Assembly (NCBI GenBank): GCA_030265145.1 | Contig: JARBES010000129.1 | Coordinates: 34,443,439-34,476,931, forward strand | Direction: 5' to 3' | Length of the DNA stretch: 33,493 nucleotides | From: Strongylocentrotus pallidus | Lineage: Eukaryota > Echinodermata > Echinoidea > Camarodonta > Strongylocentrotidae | Position numbering within the stretch: the first letter of the stretch is position 1 | Content: more model-generated notes on this DNA | Told to the model about the DNA's origin: nothing | Databases searched by the model: none | Seen by the model: only the letters and a program-made list of their open reading frames with translations | The DNA's letters: not shown here

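Overview
The window is animal nuclear DNA. It holds AT-rich introns, GT-AG splice sites, a tRNA-derived SINE, foldback and MITE-like elements, and most of one large intron-rich gene. Protein similarity and repeat style suggest a deuterostome marine invertebrate, most likely an echinoderm such as a sea urchin. That assignment is an inference.

The minus strand carries about two thirds of a UBR1/UBR2-family E3 ubiquitin ligase (N-degron pathway; closer to UBR2 at its cysteine-rich C-terminal part). I could place 32 distinct exons from 33493 down to 481, and their splice phases join in frame throughout. Together they encode about 1,217 residues: the helical middle, the RING (split over three exons), an acidic low-complexity linker and most of the C-terminal zinc-rich domain. 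The UBR box, the ClpS-like domain and the last ~80 residues lie outside the window.

Two 100-N gaps (11598-11697 and 22944-23043) each separate two near-identical versions of the same sequence. 5318-11597 and 11698-17397 both carry exons 14-24 (exon 14 is cut by the gap in one). 21653-22142 and 23044-23549 both carry exon 6. All amino-acid differences between copies fall in exon 20, and introns differ by scattered substitutions and polymorphic insertions. Read straight across the first gap, the exon phases do not fit. The simplest reading is that two haplotypes were both kept and laid end to end in the assembly; a real recent duplication is the alternative.

The 8.3-kb intron between exons 5 and 6 hosts an intact, apparently intronless plus-strand gene (25884-26906). 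It encodes a two-Ig-domain type I membrane protein with an ITIM-like tyrosine motif. Repeat blocks around it occur in the opposite order on the other side of gap 2, which hints at a variable or tandem Ig-receptor unit.

Other notable structures are: an 82-bp minisatellite of six units that duplicates the end of exon 23 with its splice donor (5979-6468); a 196-bp inverted-repeat element (17687-17882) with histone-type 3'-end stem-loops and purine-rich downstream elements in tandem; a 670-bp transposon with a candidate empty site; a 125-bp foldback element present in only one copy; and a TTAA-flanked MITE next to the Ig gene.
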